From assembly GCA_002335385.1 (NCBI GenBank), contig DCVK01000027.1, forward strand, positions 1-44,859: a stretch of DNA of 44,859 bases, written 5' to 3'. This document shows, in pieces, positions 16,232-27,365 of the stretch. Source of the stretch: Candidatus Aminicenantes bacterium UBA2190. GTDB lineage: Bacteria > Acidobacteriota > Aminicenantia > UBA2199. The translations under genes and the position numbers were made by a program. The notes beneath the pieces are model-generated. The model was not told the DNA's origin, made no database searches, and was given only the letters and a program-made list of their open reading frames with translations. Each line of letters starts with the position of its first letter. Position 1 is the first letter of the stretch.

Positions 16232-17497
16232 TCACATCCCCTTGGACATCATGTTGATGAACTCGGCGTTGGACTTGGTCTTGGAGAGCTTGTCCACCAG
16301 CAGCTCCATGGCTTCGACCTCGGACATCTGCGCCAGCACCTTGCGCAGGACCCATATCTTGCTCAGTTCCTCGCGCTCGATCAGCAGCTCTTCCTTGCGC
16401 GTGCCGGAACGGAACAGGTCGATGGCCGGAAAGACGCGCTTGTCGGCCAGCCGGCGGTCGAGGTTGATCTCCATGTTGCCGGTGCCCTTGAACTCCTCAA
16501 AGATGACCTCGTCCATGCGGCTGCCGGAGTCGACGATGGCCGTGGCCAGGATGGTCAGGCTGCCGCCGCCCTCGATGTTGCGCGCGGCGCCGAAGAACTT
16601 TTTCGGCTTGTTCAGGGCGTTGGCGTCGATGCCTCCCGAGAGCACCTTGCCCGACGCCGGCGTGATGGCGTTGTGGGCGCGGGCCAGGCGGGTGATGGAG
16701 TCGAGCAGGATGACGACATCCTTGCCCATCTCCACCATGCGCTTGGCCTTTTCGAGCACGATGTCGGCCACCTTGGTGTGGCGCAGCGGGATCTCGTCGA
16801 AGGTGGAGGCGATGACCTCGCCCTTGACGTTGCGGCTCATGTCGGTGACCTCCTCGGGCCGCTCGTCGATGAGCAGGACGATGAGGTTGATCTCCGGGTG
16901 GTTGACCTCGATGGACTTGGCGATGCTCTGCAGGATCATGGTCTTGCCGGTGCGCGGGGCGGCCACGATCAGGCCGCGCTGCCCCTTGCCGATGGGGGTG
17001 AGCAGGTTCATGACCCGCCCCGACATGTTGTCGGTGCCGGTCTCCAGGTTGATCTTATCGTCGGGGTAGAGCGGCGTCAGCTTCTCGAAGCGGACATTGC
17101 GGCGTTTTTCGGTCACCGCCTCGGGGTCCTCGTTGTTGACCGCCTCCACGCTCAGCAGGGCGAAATACTTCTCTCCGGTCTTGGGCGGGCGCACCGAGCC
17201 CGACACCGTGTCGCCGGTGCGCAGGTCGAACTTGTTCACCTGCGAGGGGGAGACGTAGATGTCCTCGGGGCTGGTCAGGTAGGCGTATTCCTGGAAGCGC
17301 AGGAAGCCGTAGCCCTCGCCGTGCACCTCGATGACGCCCTCGGCGAACAGCTTGCCGTTGGCGCGGGCCTGGGCGTCGAGCACCTTGAAGAACAGGGTGT
17401 TCTTGTCGCTGACGTCCTTGTCGTCGATTTGCATTTCCTTAACCAGCTTCTTCAGCTCCAGTGCCTTCATGCCCTGCAGGTCCTTCAATGAATACAT
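16232..17497 (-). CDS. rho: Transcription termination factor Rho
   Basis: Hexameric RNA-dependent ATPase/helicase that terminates transcription. The 421-residue protein has the Rho N-terminal helical domain (SLKDLQGMKALELKKLVKEM), the cold-shock-like RNA-binding fold (GEGYGFLRF..), Walker A APRTGKT, Q-loop region SGKVLSGGIDANAL and the conserved LFRSGTRKEELLI. ATG at 17497 is preferred to the GTG at 17503 because AAGGAG lies at a proper 5-nt distance from the ATG but directly abuts the GTG. It is the last gene of the tig-clpP-clpX-lon-engB-rho string, two nt after engB. It converges on repeat locus C. Confidence 0.98.
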   Translation of the reverse strand: MYSLKDLQGMKALELKKLVKEMQIDDKDVSDKNTLFFKVLDAQARANGKLFAEGVIEVHGEGYGFLRFQEYAYLTSPEDIYVSPSQVNKFDLRTGDTVSGSVRPPKTGEKYFALLSVEAVNNEDPEAVTEKRRNVRFEKLTPLYPDDKINLETGTDNMSGRVMNLLTPIGKGQRGLIVAAPRTGKTMILQSIAKSIEVNHPEINLIVLLIDERPEEVTDMSRNVKGEVIASTFDEIPLRHTKVADIVLEKAKRMVEMGKDVVILLDSITRLARAHNAITPASGKVLSGGIDANALNKPKKFFGAARNIEGGGSLTILATAIVDSGSRMDEVIFEEFKGTGNMEINLDRRLADKRVFPAIDLFRSGTRKEELLIEREELSKIWVLRKVLAQMSEVEAMELLVDKLSKTKSNAEFINMMSKGM

Positions 17498-17499
17498 GT

Positions 17500-18111
17500 T
17501 CACTCCTTCATGGCCTCATGGATCCGCCGCCAGATCTCGTTCTTGGCCGCCGGCGATTTGATCGAGAAAGAAATGGCGAGCAGGCCGAATTTGTTGTTGA
17601 GTTGCGCGATGAGATTTCGTTGTTGCGAAAAGGAGATTTTATCACTCTTGGTAAGGATTGTCAAGATGGGTAGATTTTTTTCGACGATCTGGGCCAGGGT
17701 CTCCAGGTCGCTGGGCAGGAAGCCGCGGCGCGAGTCGATGAGCAGGACCGCCAGGCGGACGTTCTCCACCCGGGCCAGGAAATCGGCGATGAGCCGGCGC
17801 ACGCGCAACGCTTCCTCCTTGGAGACCCGGGCGTAGCCATAGCCCGGCAGGTCGGCGAAAACCATGGTGGGCGGAGTTCCGCCCTTTCGCGGCGTCCCCT
17901 GGGGGGCATGGGCGATGCCGTAGTAGTTCACGCTGAGGGTCTTGCCGGGCATCGAGCTGGTCTTGGCCAGACGCTGCTCCAGCAGGGAGTTGATCAGCGA
18001 GGACTTGCCCACGTTGGAGCGGCCGAAGAAAATGACCTTGGGGCGGACGTCGGCCGGCAGCTGGCTGGCGTTGAAGAAAGTGCCGACGAGTTCCGCTTTT
18101 CTTTTGTTCAT
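17500..18111 (-). CDS. engB: Ribosome-biogenesis GTPase EngB/YsxC
   Basis: GTPase for large-subunit assembly. The 203-residue protein has G1 GRSNVGKSS, G3 DLPGYGYA, G4 TKSD and the family opening AELVGTFFNASQLP. Gene order lon-engB matches the Bacillus lonA-ysxC arrangement. It carries an unusual insertion of about 14 residues (HAPQGTPRKGGTPP) between the switch-I strand and G3, where family members have a tight beta turn. The inserted DNA contains the palindrome GGGCGGA-GT-TCCGCCC (17869-17884). The switch loop tolerates length change, so activity is probably kept. It ends 2 nt before the rho ATG. Confidence 0.95.
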   Translation of the reverse strand: MNKRKAELVGTFFNASQLPADVRPKVIFFGRSNVGKSSLINSLLEQRLAKTSSMPGKTLSVNYYGIAHAPQGTPRKGGTPPTMVFADLPGYGYARVSKEEALRVRRLIADFLARVENVRLAVLLIDSRRGFLPSDLETLAQIVEKNLPILTILTKSDKISFSQQRNLIAQLNNKFGLLAISFSIKSPAAKNEIWRRIHEAMKE

Positions 18112-18128
18112 GTTCGAAAAACGTTCGC

Positions 18129-20446
<2,318 letters not shown>

Positions 20447-20459
<13 letters not shown>

Positions 20460-21667
20460 TTCTTGTCCCTGAGGAACTGGCCGTCGATCAGCACCTTGCC
20501 GGCCGCCTCCTTGCGCGAGGGGATCTCGAACATCAGGTCGAGCATGATCTCCTCGAAGATGGCGCGCAGTCCCCGGGCGCCGACGCCGCGGGCGATGGCC
20601 TGGCCGGTGATCATCTCCAGGGCCTCCTTGGAGAAATCCAGGTCGACGCCGTCCATCTTGAGCAGCGCCTTGAACTGCTTGGTGATGGCATCCTTGGGCT
20701 CCAGCAGGATGCGGTACAGCTGTTCCCTGTCGAGCTCGTTGAGCACGCCCGTGACCGAGAAGCGCCCGACCAGCTCGGGGATGAGGCCATAGCGGATCAG
20801 GTCGTCGGGCTGCGCCTGCTGGAAGATGTCGGCGCGGTAGGAACGGTCCTTGTCCTTGGCGCCGGTCGAGAAACCGATGACGTTCTTCTTGAGGCGCCGC
20901 TGGATGATCTTGTCCAACCCGACGAAGGCGCCGCCGGCGATGAACAGGATGTTCTTGGTGTCGATCTTGAGGAACTCCTGATAGGGGTGCTTGCGGCCTC
21001 CCAGCGGCGGCACGTTGGCCACGGTGCCCTCGACGATCTTGAGCAGCGCCTGCTGCACTCCCTCGCCGGAGACGTCGCGGGTGATGGAGGGGTTCTCGCT
21101 CTTGCGCGAGATCTTGTCCAGCTCGTCGATGTAGACGATGCCCTTCTCGGCCAGCTCGCGGTTCTCGCCGGCGGCCTGATAGAGCTTGAGCAGGATGTTC
21201 TCCACGTCCTCGCCGACGTAGCCCGCCTCGGTCAGCGTGGTGGCGTCGGCCATGGCGAACGGCACGTCCAGGACCTTGGCCAGGGTTTCGGCCAACAGCG
21301 TCTTGCCGGTGCCGGTGGGCCCGATCAGCAGGACGTTGCTCTTGCGGATGTCGACCTTGTTGGCCAGGTTCTGGCCATGCTGGATGCGCTTGTAGTGGTT
21401 GTAGACGGCCACGGCCAGCTTCTTCTTGGCCGCGTCCTGGGAGATGATGTACTCGTCGAGCTTGCCCTTGATCTCGGCCGGAGTGAGCAGCTTCAGCTTC
21501 TTGGCGCTCGCAGCGGGTTTGGACGCCTCGTTGGCGCTGAAGATCAGGTTGTAGGCCGTCTTGGTGCACTCGTCGCAGATATAGACCCCGGGACCGGCGA
21601 TCAGCTTGACGGCCCGCGACTGGGGGATGCCGCAGAAGCTGCAGCGGGCTTCCTTTTCTTCCTTCAT
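20447..21667 (-). CDS. clpX: ATP-dependent Clp protease ATP-binding subunit ClpX
   Basis: Unfoldase delivering proteins to ClpP. The 406-residue protein has the N-terminal zinc-binding domain (C9-x2-C12 and C31-x2-C34), Walker A GPTGTGKT (116-123), Walker B IVYIDELDKI, the ClpP-docking loop (IGF) at VIGFSTG and sensor-2 arginines (GVGARGLR). The ATG overlaps the clpP stop by 4 nt. This is the standard partner arrangement with clpP. Confidence 0.98.
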
Positions 21668-22269
21668 TTGGCCCCTTTCTTCTCTTTTTTCCGGTCGCTG
21701 ATCACTGAGTCGATGATGCCGTATTTCAGGGCTTCGTCCGTGGACATGATATAGTCCCTTTCGATATCCTGGGCGACCTTCTCGGGCTTCTGGCCGGTGT
21801 GGAAAGAGAGGATCTCGATGGTCTTCGCCTTCACCTTGCGCATCTCCTCGGCCTGGATCAGGATGTCGGTGGCCTGGCCTTCGAAACCGCCCAGGGGCTG
21901 GTGGATGACGACCTTGGCATTGGGCAGGGCGAAGCGCTTGCCCTTGCTGCCGCCGGCGAGCAGGATGGCGGCCATGGAGGCGGCCTGGCCGATGCAGATG
22001 GTCACCACGTCATTCTTGATGAAGCGCATGGTGTCGTAGATGGCCATGCCCGAACTGATGATGCCGCCGGGGGAGTTGATGTAGATGGAGACGTCCTTTT
22101 CCGGGTCCTCGGCCTCGAGGAACAGCAGCTGGGCGATGGTGACGTTGGCCACGTTGTCGTCGATCGGCGAGCCGAGGAAGATGACCGAGTCCTTCAACAG
22201 CCGGGAATAGATGTCGTAGGCCCGTTCGACGTTCCCCGCCTGCTCGATGACCATGGGGATGAGCGGCAT
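21664..22269 (-). CDS. clpP: ATP-dependent Clp protease proteolytic subunit ClpP
   Basis: A 201-residue serine peptidase forming the tetradecameric chamber used by ClpX. The catalytic triad is visible as S98 (GQAASMA), H123 (VVIHQPLGG) and D172 (IERDYIM), with MPLIPMVIEQ as the N-terminal axial loop segment. It begins 1 nt after the tig stop and is coupled to clpX by an ATGA overlap. Regulation probably comes from the promoter region before tig; no CIRCE or CtsR-like site is seen. Confidence 0.98.
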   Translation of the reverse strand: MPLIPMVIEQAGNVERAYDIYSRLLKDSVIFLGSPIDDNVANVTIAQLLFLEAEDPEKDVSIYINSPGGIISSGMAIYDTMRFIKNDVVTICIGQAASMAAILLAGGSKGKRFALPNAKVVIHQPLGGFEGQATDILIQAEEMRKVKAKTIEILSFHTGQKPEKVAQDIERDYIMSTDEALKYGIIDSVISDRKKEKKGAK

Positions 22270-22270
22270 G

Positions 22271-23593
22271 TTATACCTCTTTTACCTTGATTTTTTCCTT
22301 CAGAAACTCATTGATCCTGGACTGGAGCAGGTGATCCTTCAGCTCGGCCGCCTTTTTTTCCTCGCTGTAATACTTGCGGATCTCCTTTTCCGCCACCTGG
22401 TGATGCTGCGCCAGGTGGGCGTATTCCTTTTCCAGGTCGGCGTCGCTGACGGCGACCTGGTATTTCTCGCGCACCCGCTCCAGGATCAGCGACAGGCGGA
22501 CCGCCTTCTCGGCCTGGGCGAAGATCAGCTCCTTGAATTTGGCCTTCTCATCGTCATCCTTGAAATTCAAGGGCTGGCGGTTCTGGGACAGGCGGCGGGC
22601 CACTTCCTGCTCCTGCAGCGAGCGCGGCACCGGGAAGTGGCTGGCGGCCAGCAACTTCTCAAAGATGCCGTCCATTACCGTTTCGTCGCGGTGGTGCTCC
22701 TGGTGGTGCCGGTATTCCTCCTTCAGCTTGAGCTTGAATTCCTCGGCTGTCTTCACGCCCAGCGACTTGAGGAATTCCTCGTCCAGATCGGGTTTTTTCA
22801 GCTCATACACCGCCTTGATCTCCACCTGGTGCTCGATCTTTTTCCCGGCCCAGGCTTTCTTCCTGGCATCGGCGGGGTAGGCGGCCTGCAAGGAGAAGCT
22901 CTCGCCGACCGGTTTCCCCAGCAGGGCGTCGTACAGGCCGGCGATCTCCGACGGGTTCTCGGCCTTCATCATGAAGTAGGTCTCCTGGCGCGGCCATTTC
23001 CTCTTGCTGGCCGCTTCGGAGGATTGCACCATGAGCAGCACCAGGTCGTCCGCGGCGACGGGCCGCCCCTGGACCGGCAGCGAGCGCTTGTTGGCTTCGA
23101 GCACCCGCTCGATCTGCTGGTTTTCGTCGAACGCCTCGCCCTTCATGGCGGCGGCGGGGATCTCGACCTTCAACTGGTCCAGGTCGGGCAGCTCGACTTC
23201 CGGAAGGATCTCGACGGCGATGTCGGCCTGGAAGCCATCGCTGCCGCGGTCGTCCAATTTTTCCACATAAGGCTCGCCGGCGATGGCCATCCGCTCCCGC
23301 TCGATGTGGGCGAAGGCCAGCTTGCTGACGGCCTGCTGGATGACCTGATCGCGCAGGGCCTGCTGGTGCACTTTCTTGACCACGTCAACCGGCACCTTTC
23401 CCTGGCGGAAGCCGGGCATCTTTATTTCATGGCTGGTTTCCTCGGCCAAGCGGTCGATCTCGCGGGCCATCTCGTCGGCGGGCATGGAGACCTGGAAGCG
23501 CCGGATCAGGGGATTCTCGGCGGCGGGCGGGTCGCCGGCTTCGCTGTCCGGCGGAACGGGCTTGTTTTCACTATCCGCTCGTTCGTGATTCAT
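22271..23593 (-). CDS. tig: Trigger factor, ribosome-bound peptidyl-prolyl isomerase chaperone
   Basis: A 440-residue chaperone acting at the ribosomal exit tunnel. The N-domain carries the ribosome-docking loop in the form MPGFRQGKVP (canonical GFRxGKxP); a PPIase domain and the long helical C-terminal arms follow. An N-terminal extension of about 30 acidic/proline residues precedes the first strand. The ATG at 23593 was chosen because AGGAGT lies about 7 nt upstream; an earlier in-frame start would overlap the terminator region. It leads the proteostasis string tig-clpP-clpX-lon, suited to coupling folding and degradation of nascent chains. Confidence 0.95.
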   Translation of the reverse strand: MNHERADSENKPVPPDSEAGDPPAAENPLIRRFQVSMPADEMAREIDRLAEETSHEIKMPGFRQGKVPVDVVKKVHQQALRDQVIQQAVSKLAFAHIERERMAIAGEPYVEKLDDRGSDGFQADIAVEILPEVELPDLDQLKVEIPAAAMKGEAFDENQQIERVLEANKRSLPVQGRPVAADDLVLLMVQSSEAASKRKWPRQETYFMMKAENPSEIAGLYDALLGKPVGESFSLQAAYPADARKKAWAGKKIEHQVEIKAVYELKKPDLDEEFLKSLGVKTAEEFKLKLKEEYRHHQEHHRDETVMDGIFEKLLAASHFPVPRSLQEQEVARRLSQNRQPLNFKDDDEKAKFKELIFAQAEKAVRLSLILERVREKYQVAVSDADLEKEYAHLAQHHQVAEKEIRKYYSEEKKAAELKDHLLQSRINEFLKEKIKVKEV

Positions 23594-23642
23594 GGTGATG
23601 ACTCCTGGTTCGGACTTGAGAAAGGCTTGGGAAAACTGTAAC

Positions 23643-23674
23643 AAAAAAGCCCTGGCTTGTCAAATGCCCAGGGC
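23643..23674 (-). terminator. Intrinsic terminator after ribF
   Basis: On the minus strand GCCCTGG (23674-23668) pairs with CCAGGGC (23655-23649) across a 12-nt loop and is followed by TTTTTT. The upstream arm lies within the last codons of ribF, so the stop codon is in the loop. It separates the ribF transcript from tig. Confidence 0.8.
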
Positions 23675-24625
23675 GGCGATGTCGCGGCGGATCTGCGCCA
23701 CCAGCTCGGCGGGCCCGGGAAACTTCCTTTCCTCGCGGATCCTGTCGATGAAATGCAGCCGGACCTTCCGGCCGTAGACCCGCCCGCGGAAGCCGGGCAC
23801 GTGGGTCTCCACGCGCAAAGGGCGCAGGGGATCGGTGAAAGCCGGGGCGCGGCCGATGAACGTGGCCGAGACATGGCGGCCCCGGCACCGCCCCGCAATG
23901 ACGGCTGGAGGGGCCTTTTGCTCCCCGTCGTCCCGGTCCCGCGGGACCGGGGGGCCGGAAAACTCCAGTTCGGTGTGAAAGACGCCCGGGGGCAGGATAT
24001 CGTTGGGGCTGGCGATGTTCATGGTCGGGAAGCCGAGCTCCGTCCCGCGGCCGGCCCCGCGCACCACGACGCCGTCGATGAAATAGGGTCTTTCCAGCAT
24101 GCGCCCGGCGGCGGCGACGTCGCCGGCGGCCAGCTGCCGGCGGATCAGGGAACTCGCCACGCGCTGGCCGTCGATCTCGACGTCGGGCGCGCGGATGACG
24201 GCGCAGCGGCCGGCCGCTGTGCGCAGCAGCAGGGCCAGGTCGCCCTGGCGTCCGCACCCGAAGCGGAAGTCGCCGCCCACGACCAGCAGTCGGGCCTGCA
24301 GGCACCCGAGCAGGAGATCGTTCACGAAAGCGTCGGCCGGGCAGTGGGCCAGGGCGGCGAAGTCGATGAAAAAAAGGCGGTCGAGCGCCTGGCGCTTCAG
24401 GGCTTCCAGTCGCTGGGCGTCGGTGCTGATCAGGCGAACGGGCTGGCCGAGGAAGATGCGCGGGTGGGGGTGGAAAGTGAGGACCACGGCGATGAGCCGG
24501 CGGCGCCTGGCTTGCGCCGTCAGGGTGTCGATGATGCGGCGGTGGCCGGCGTGGAAGCCGTCGAAGTTGCCGATGGCCACGGCGCTGGGAGCGGAAAGCC
24601 TCTCCAGGCGGGTGCGTAATCTCAT
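23660..24625 (-). CDS. ribF: Bifunctional riboflavin kinase / FAD synthetase
   Basis: Makes FMN from riboflavin and then FAD. The 321-residue protein has the nucleotidyltransferase motif GNFDGFHAGHR (19-29), a strand resembling the usual GxDFxFG motif (GGDFRFGCGRQGD) and the flavokinase motif GRGTELGFPTMNI. In the flavokinase barrel, between LEFSG and HVSATFIG, there is an extra stretch of about 20-25 residues (PPVPRDRDDGEQKAPPAVIAG) encoded by a 56-nt palindromic element also present in the ROK gene. It replaces a normally short beta turn. The remaining catalytic residues look intact, so the enzyme is probably functional. The 3' end overlaps an intrinsic terminator. Confidence 0.93.
   Translation of the reverse strand: MRLRTRLERLSAPSAVAIGNFDGFHAGHRRIIDTLTAQARRRRLIAVVLTFHPHPRIFLGQPVRLISTDAQRLEALKRQALDRLFFIDFAALAHCPADAFVNDLLLGCLQARLLVVGGDFRFGCGRQGDLALLLRTAAGRCAVIRAPDVEIDGQRVASSLIRRQLAAGDVAAAGRMLERPYFIDGVVVRGAGRGTELGFPTMNIASPNDILPPGVFHTELEFSGPPVPRDRDDGEQKAPPAVIAGRCRGRHVSATFIGRAPAFTDPLRPLRVETHVPGFRGRVYGRKVRLHFIDRIREERKFPGPAELVAQIRRDIAALGI
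23900..23955. repeat. 56-nt palindromic element, copy 2 (inside ribF)
   Basis: The same element as at 7338-7393, with 47 of 56 positions equal by my alignment and identical ends (GACGGCTGGAGGGGCC and GGACCGGGGGGC). It contains a 20-nt perfect palindrome at 23932-23951 centred on CCCGCGGG. It is read in ribF one nucleotide out of phase with the reading in the ROK gene, so conservation is at DNA level. Confidence 0.75.
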
Positions 24626-24628
24626 CGC

Positions 24629-25609
24629 TCAGCGGGCGGGCATGGAGATCGGCAGGTGGTCGCGGTACAGCGGCGCCTTCAGCAGCATGTTCTTGTTGTT
24701 GAAGGGACGCAGCGGCGCAAAGAAGGTCAGCAGCAGGAGCAGAACCAGAGCCGCCATGAGGCATTTCCCCAGGAAGTCGAGCTTGCGGGCGTTCGCCTGT
24801 TCCAGGTCCTCGAAGAGCTTCTTTTCCTGAATCTCCTGGAACTCGGTCTTTTCCTTCTTCTTCATCAACCCCTTGTTGAAGAGGTTGAACAGGGTCTTGT
24901 AGATCTTGTACTCGGTGAACTGCCCCAGCTCCACGATGTCCTTGACGGTGTTGCGGCCGTTGATGTGCTTGAGCAGGTTGACCTCGGTCTCGGTCATGTG
25001 CAGGGTGTCGGCGTCCTTGGGCTGCGTCTCGTCGTCATACTCCGAGACCAGCGCGATCTTCTTGCTGCCCAGGAACATCGGCTCAAAGACGATGTCCTCG
25101 GAAGGAATGACCTTCTTGATCAGCGGCCACTCGTCGAGCATCTGCACCCCTTCCATGATCAGGTTGTCCACGGTGATGGGGGCGAGCAGCCGCAGCTCCT
25201 TGTCGACGAAATCCAGGACCTTGAAATTGTATTCGCCCTTCTTCCAGTTGAACAGCGACAGCACGATCTGCGTGGCCTGGATCCTGAGCACCTCGGGAAT
25301 GATCTTTTCGTCGATCAGGCCCATGCCGATCAGGATCTCGCCGACCTTCTGGCCGGTGCGCTTCTGGATGGCCAGCGCCCGCTGCAGCATCTCCTCGCTG
25401 ATGATCTCCTGCTTGACGAAGACGTTGCCGACGCGCATCTCCAGCTTCTTGGGGAAGGCATCGATGCCGATGATGAAGCCGTCCTCGAAGATGATGGTGA
25501 TGAACCCCTCCTGGCTGTTGAACGTCAAGATGCCGGTTTTCTTCTGCAGCGAGATCAGCTGCAGGATGTCCGGCACCTTGAATTCGCGCAGCGTTCCCTT
25601 AAACGCCAT
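24629..25609 (-). CDS. DUF4388 (PATAN-type) domain protein with C-terminal membrane anchor
   Basis: A 326-residue protein. The N-terminal 110 residues form a DUF4388 domain (MAFKGTLREFKVPDILQLIS.. and KTGILTFNSQEGFITIIFEDGFIIGI), known from signalling and gliding-related proteins in delta-proteobacteria and Acidobacteria. A second helical segment resembles the pilus-ATPase N-terminal fold (AIQKRTGQKVGEILIGMGLI). Near the C-terminus there is a charged coiled coil (about 245-270) and one membrane helix (GKCLMAALVLLLLLTFF, about 279-295). It overlaps the upstream TPR gene by 11 nt. A role in surface motility or signalling is inferred only from the domain. Confidence 0.8.
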   Translation of the reverse strand: MAFKGTLREFKVPDILQLISLQKKTGILTFNSQEGFITIIFEDGFIIGIDAFPKKLEMRVGNVFVKQEIISEEMLQRALAIQKRTGQKVGEILIGMGLIDEKIIPEVLRIQATQIVLSLFNWKKGEYNFKVLDFVDKELRLLAPITVDNLIMEGVQMLDEWPLIKKVIPSEDIVFEPMFLGSKKIALVSEYDDETQPKDADTLHMTETEVNLLKHINGRNTVKDIVELGQFTEYKIYKTLFNLFNKGLMKKKEKTEFQEIQEKKLFEDLEQANARKLDFLGKCLMAALVLLLLLTFFAPLRPFNNKNMLLKAPLYRDHLPISMPAR

Positions 25610-27365
25610 CGCCAGCCTCCTTCAGCGAGTAGGCGGCGACGGCCAGGTACAGGACGACGGCGACGAGGCCGATGAGGCTGAGGAACATCGGCGCCACGCC
25701 GAACACGCCCCTGAAATTCACCCTGTTGACCAGGAACAGCCCGAAGACCACGGAGAAAAGGAAGAACAGCGACGCGAAGATCTTGCCCCGGTCGCGGAAA
25801 TTCAGGATGAAGCCCGGCACGACCAGCGATACGGCCAGCAGCAGGAAGTGCTTCAGGCTGGCCTGGCGGTTGATCTCCTTCTCCTTGATCAGCTTCGCTT
25901 CCAGGAAGATGGGGTCCTTGATCAGGAACAGCTGGTAGCAGTCCTCGCACAGGGCATGCGACTGCGCCTGCTCGATCGACATCTTGCGGATGATCTTGCC
26001 GCACTTGCTGCAGAAGATGCTCTGGCCCAGGGAGGGAACGAAGCGCCGCAGCAGGAAGATGTAGGCCGCCATGGCCAGCAGGGCCAGCACCACCGGGAAA
26101 CGCAGGAACTCGCCGGCAACGACCTCCAGGCAGTGCCAGAAGTGGAAGCGCTGCCAGGAGAAGTTCAGCAGCCGGCGCCACAGGATTTTTTCCGGCAGGC
26201 GGACTTTCTGCAGGGCGGCGACCTTGTCCTTGATGCGGCTGAGCTGCGGGTAGTTCTTGCTGTAGAAGAGGAACAGGTCCGGGTCGTTGTTCTTCAGCAG
26301 GGTGACGGTGAAATTTTTCAGCGTCACCGGGTTGCGGTCGTCCAGGCTGAGCGACTGGCGATAGAACTGGATGCTCTGGGCGATGTGGCCCTTCTCGTAG
26401 TGGATATCGCCCAGCAGGTTGTACTTCAGGGGGGTGCCGTAACCGCTTCCCGTATCCAGCAGGATGTCCATGGCGACATCGTCCTGGCCGTCGTGATAGT
26501 AGGCGTAGGCCTGCATGACCTTCATCTCGTTGTCGAAGCGGGAGTAGGCGGCGTCGGGGTACAGACGGCCGGCATAGACCTTCTGCACGGTCTGGAAGCC
26601 GGGGCTGAGCAAGCTTTTTTCCAGGTACTGGCCGAGGCTGTAAAGGAAGGTGAGCACCAGCAGCAGGGCCTGGATGCGCTTGACGAGGACGCGCTCGTCG
26701 TGGTTGAAGTAGCTCCAGAGGACACCGCAGAGCAGGAACGGGTAGATCGCCCAGCCTCCGGTGACCAGCAGCGGCCAGAAGAGGAGGAGGAGGAGCAGCA
26801 GCAGTTTCAGCACGGAGAAGCGGTTCTGGCCCTCCAGGATGAAGTCGTGGGCGGACAGCTTGAAGTAGCGGACGGCCAGGGCGGCGGTCACCATGAAGAA
26901 GAGCAGCAGCCCCGAGAACATCAGCACGCTGAAGAGCCCGCCCAGCAGAAGGACGGAGCTGTTGAAGCCGCGCGTCACCTGGGCGAATTGCCGCCCGACG
27001 TTGGCGAATTTCCAGAAGAGCCCGCCGCGGCGCCGGGAGATACTCTCCAATTGGTTGTACACCGGCCAGACGTCCTGAGGCGAGATCTTCAGCGCTTGGC
27101 GGTAGAACGCCTCGGCCAGGGAATCATTGTTCCTCTGCAGGTGGCGGTCGCCCAGTTCGACCAGTTTCCTGACCAGCTCGGACCGGTCGCCCGGGGTCAG
27201 CACCTGGGCGTCCAGCCGCTCCAGGCTGCGCCGCGCCTCGGCCAAGTTGCCGCTGGCCTCGTAGAAATAGATCTTCTTCAGGTCGCCCCAGGGGTGGGTC
27301 GCGGCCGGGGCCAGGGAGGCCAGCAGCACCAGGCCGGCGGCCGTCCAGAAAACTCTCCTAGCCAT
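25599..27365 (-). CDS. Multi-pass membrane protein with TPR repeats and a CxxC zinc-ribbon-like segment
   Basis: A 588-residue protein. It has a signal peptide (1-22), helical TPR-like repeats (30-110: EAFYRQALKISPQDVWPVYNQLE), about five membrane helices (137-165, 186-222, 230-247), then a further TPR stretch (300-350: YNLLGDIHYEKGHIAQSIQFYRQSL), a membrane helix (423-440), a soluble cluster C452-x2-C455 ... C473-x2-C476 likely binding zinc, and about three more helices to the end. I do not recognise a named family. Tight overlap with the DUF4388 gene (11 nt) and the DUF1844 gene (8 nt) suggests one envelope-associated complex or pathway. Confidence 0.75.
   Translation of the reverse strand: MARRVFWTAAGLVLLASLAPAATHPWGDLKKIYFYEASGNLAEARRSLERLDAQVLTPGDRSELVRKLVELGDRHLQRNNDSLAEAFYRQALKISPQDVWPVYNQLESISRRRGGLFWKFANVGRQFAQVTRGFNSSVLLLGGLFSVLMFSGLLLFFMVTAALAVRYFKLSAHDFILEGQNRFSVLKLLLLLLLLFWPLLVTGGWAIYPFLLCGVLWSYFNHDERVLVKRIQALLLVLTFLYSLGQYLEKSLLSPGFQTVQKVYAGRLYPDAAYSRFDNEMKVMQAYAYYHDGQDDVAMDILLDTGSGYGTPLKYNLLGDIHYEKGHIAQSIQFYRQSLSLDDRNPVTLKNFTVTLLKNNDPDLFLFYSKNYPQLSRIKDKVAALQKVRLPEKILWRRLLNFSWQRFHFWHCLEVVAGEFLRFPVVLALLAMAAYIFLLRRFVPSLGQSIFCSKCGKIIRKMSIEQAQSHALCEDCYQLFLIKDPIFLEAKLIKEKEINRQASLKHFLLLAVSLVVPGFILNFRDRGKIFASLFFLFSVVFGLFLVNRVNFRGVFGVAPMFLSLIGLVAVVLYLAVAAYSLKEAGDGV

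Noticed and set aside
20460..21569. Upstream extension of Lon copy 1 into the clpX region
   Set aside because: The residues are an alternative frame of clpX, Q/R/G-rich; Lon begins at 20459 with a normal N-domain.
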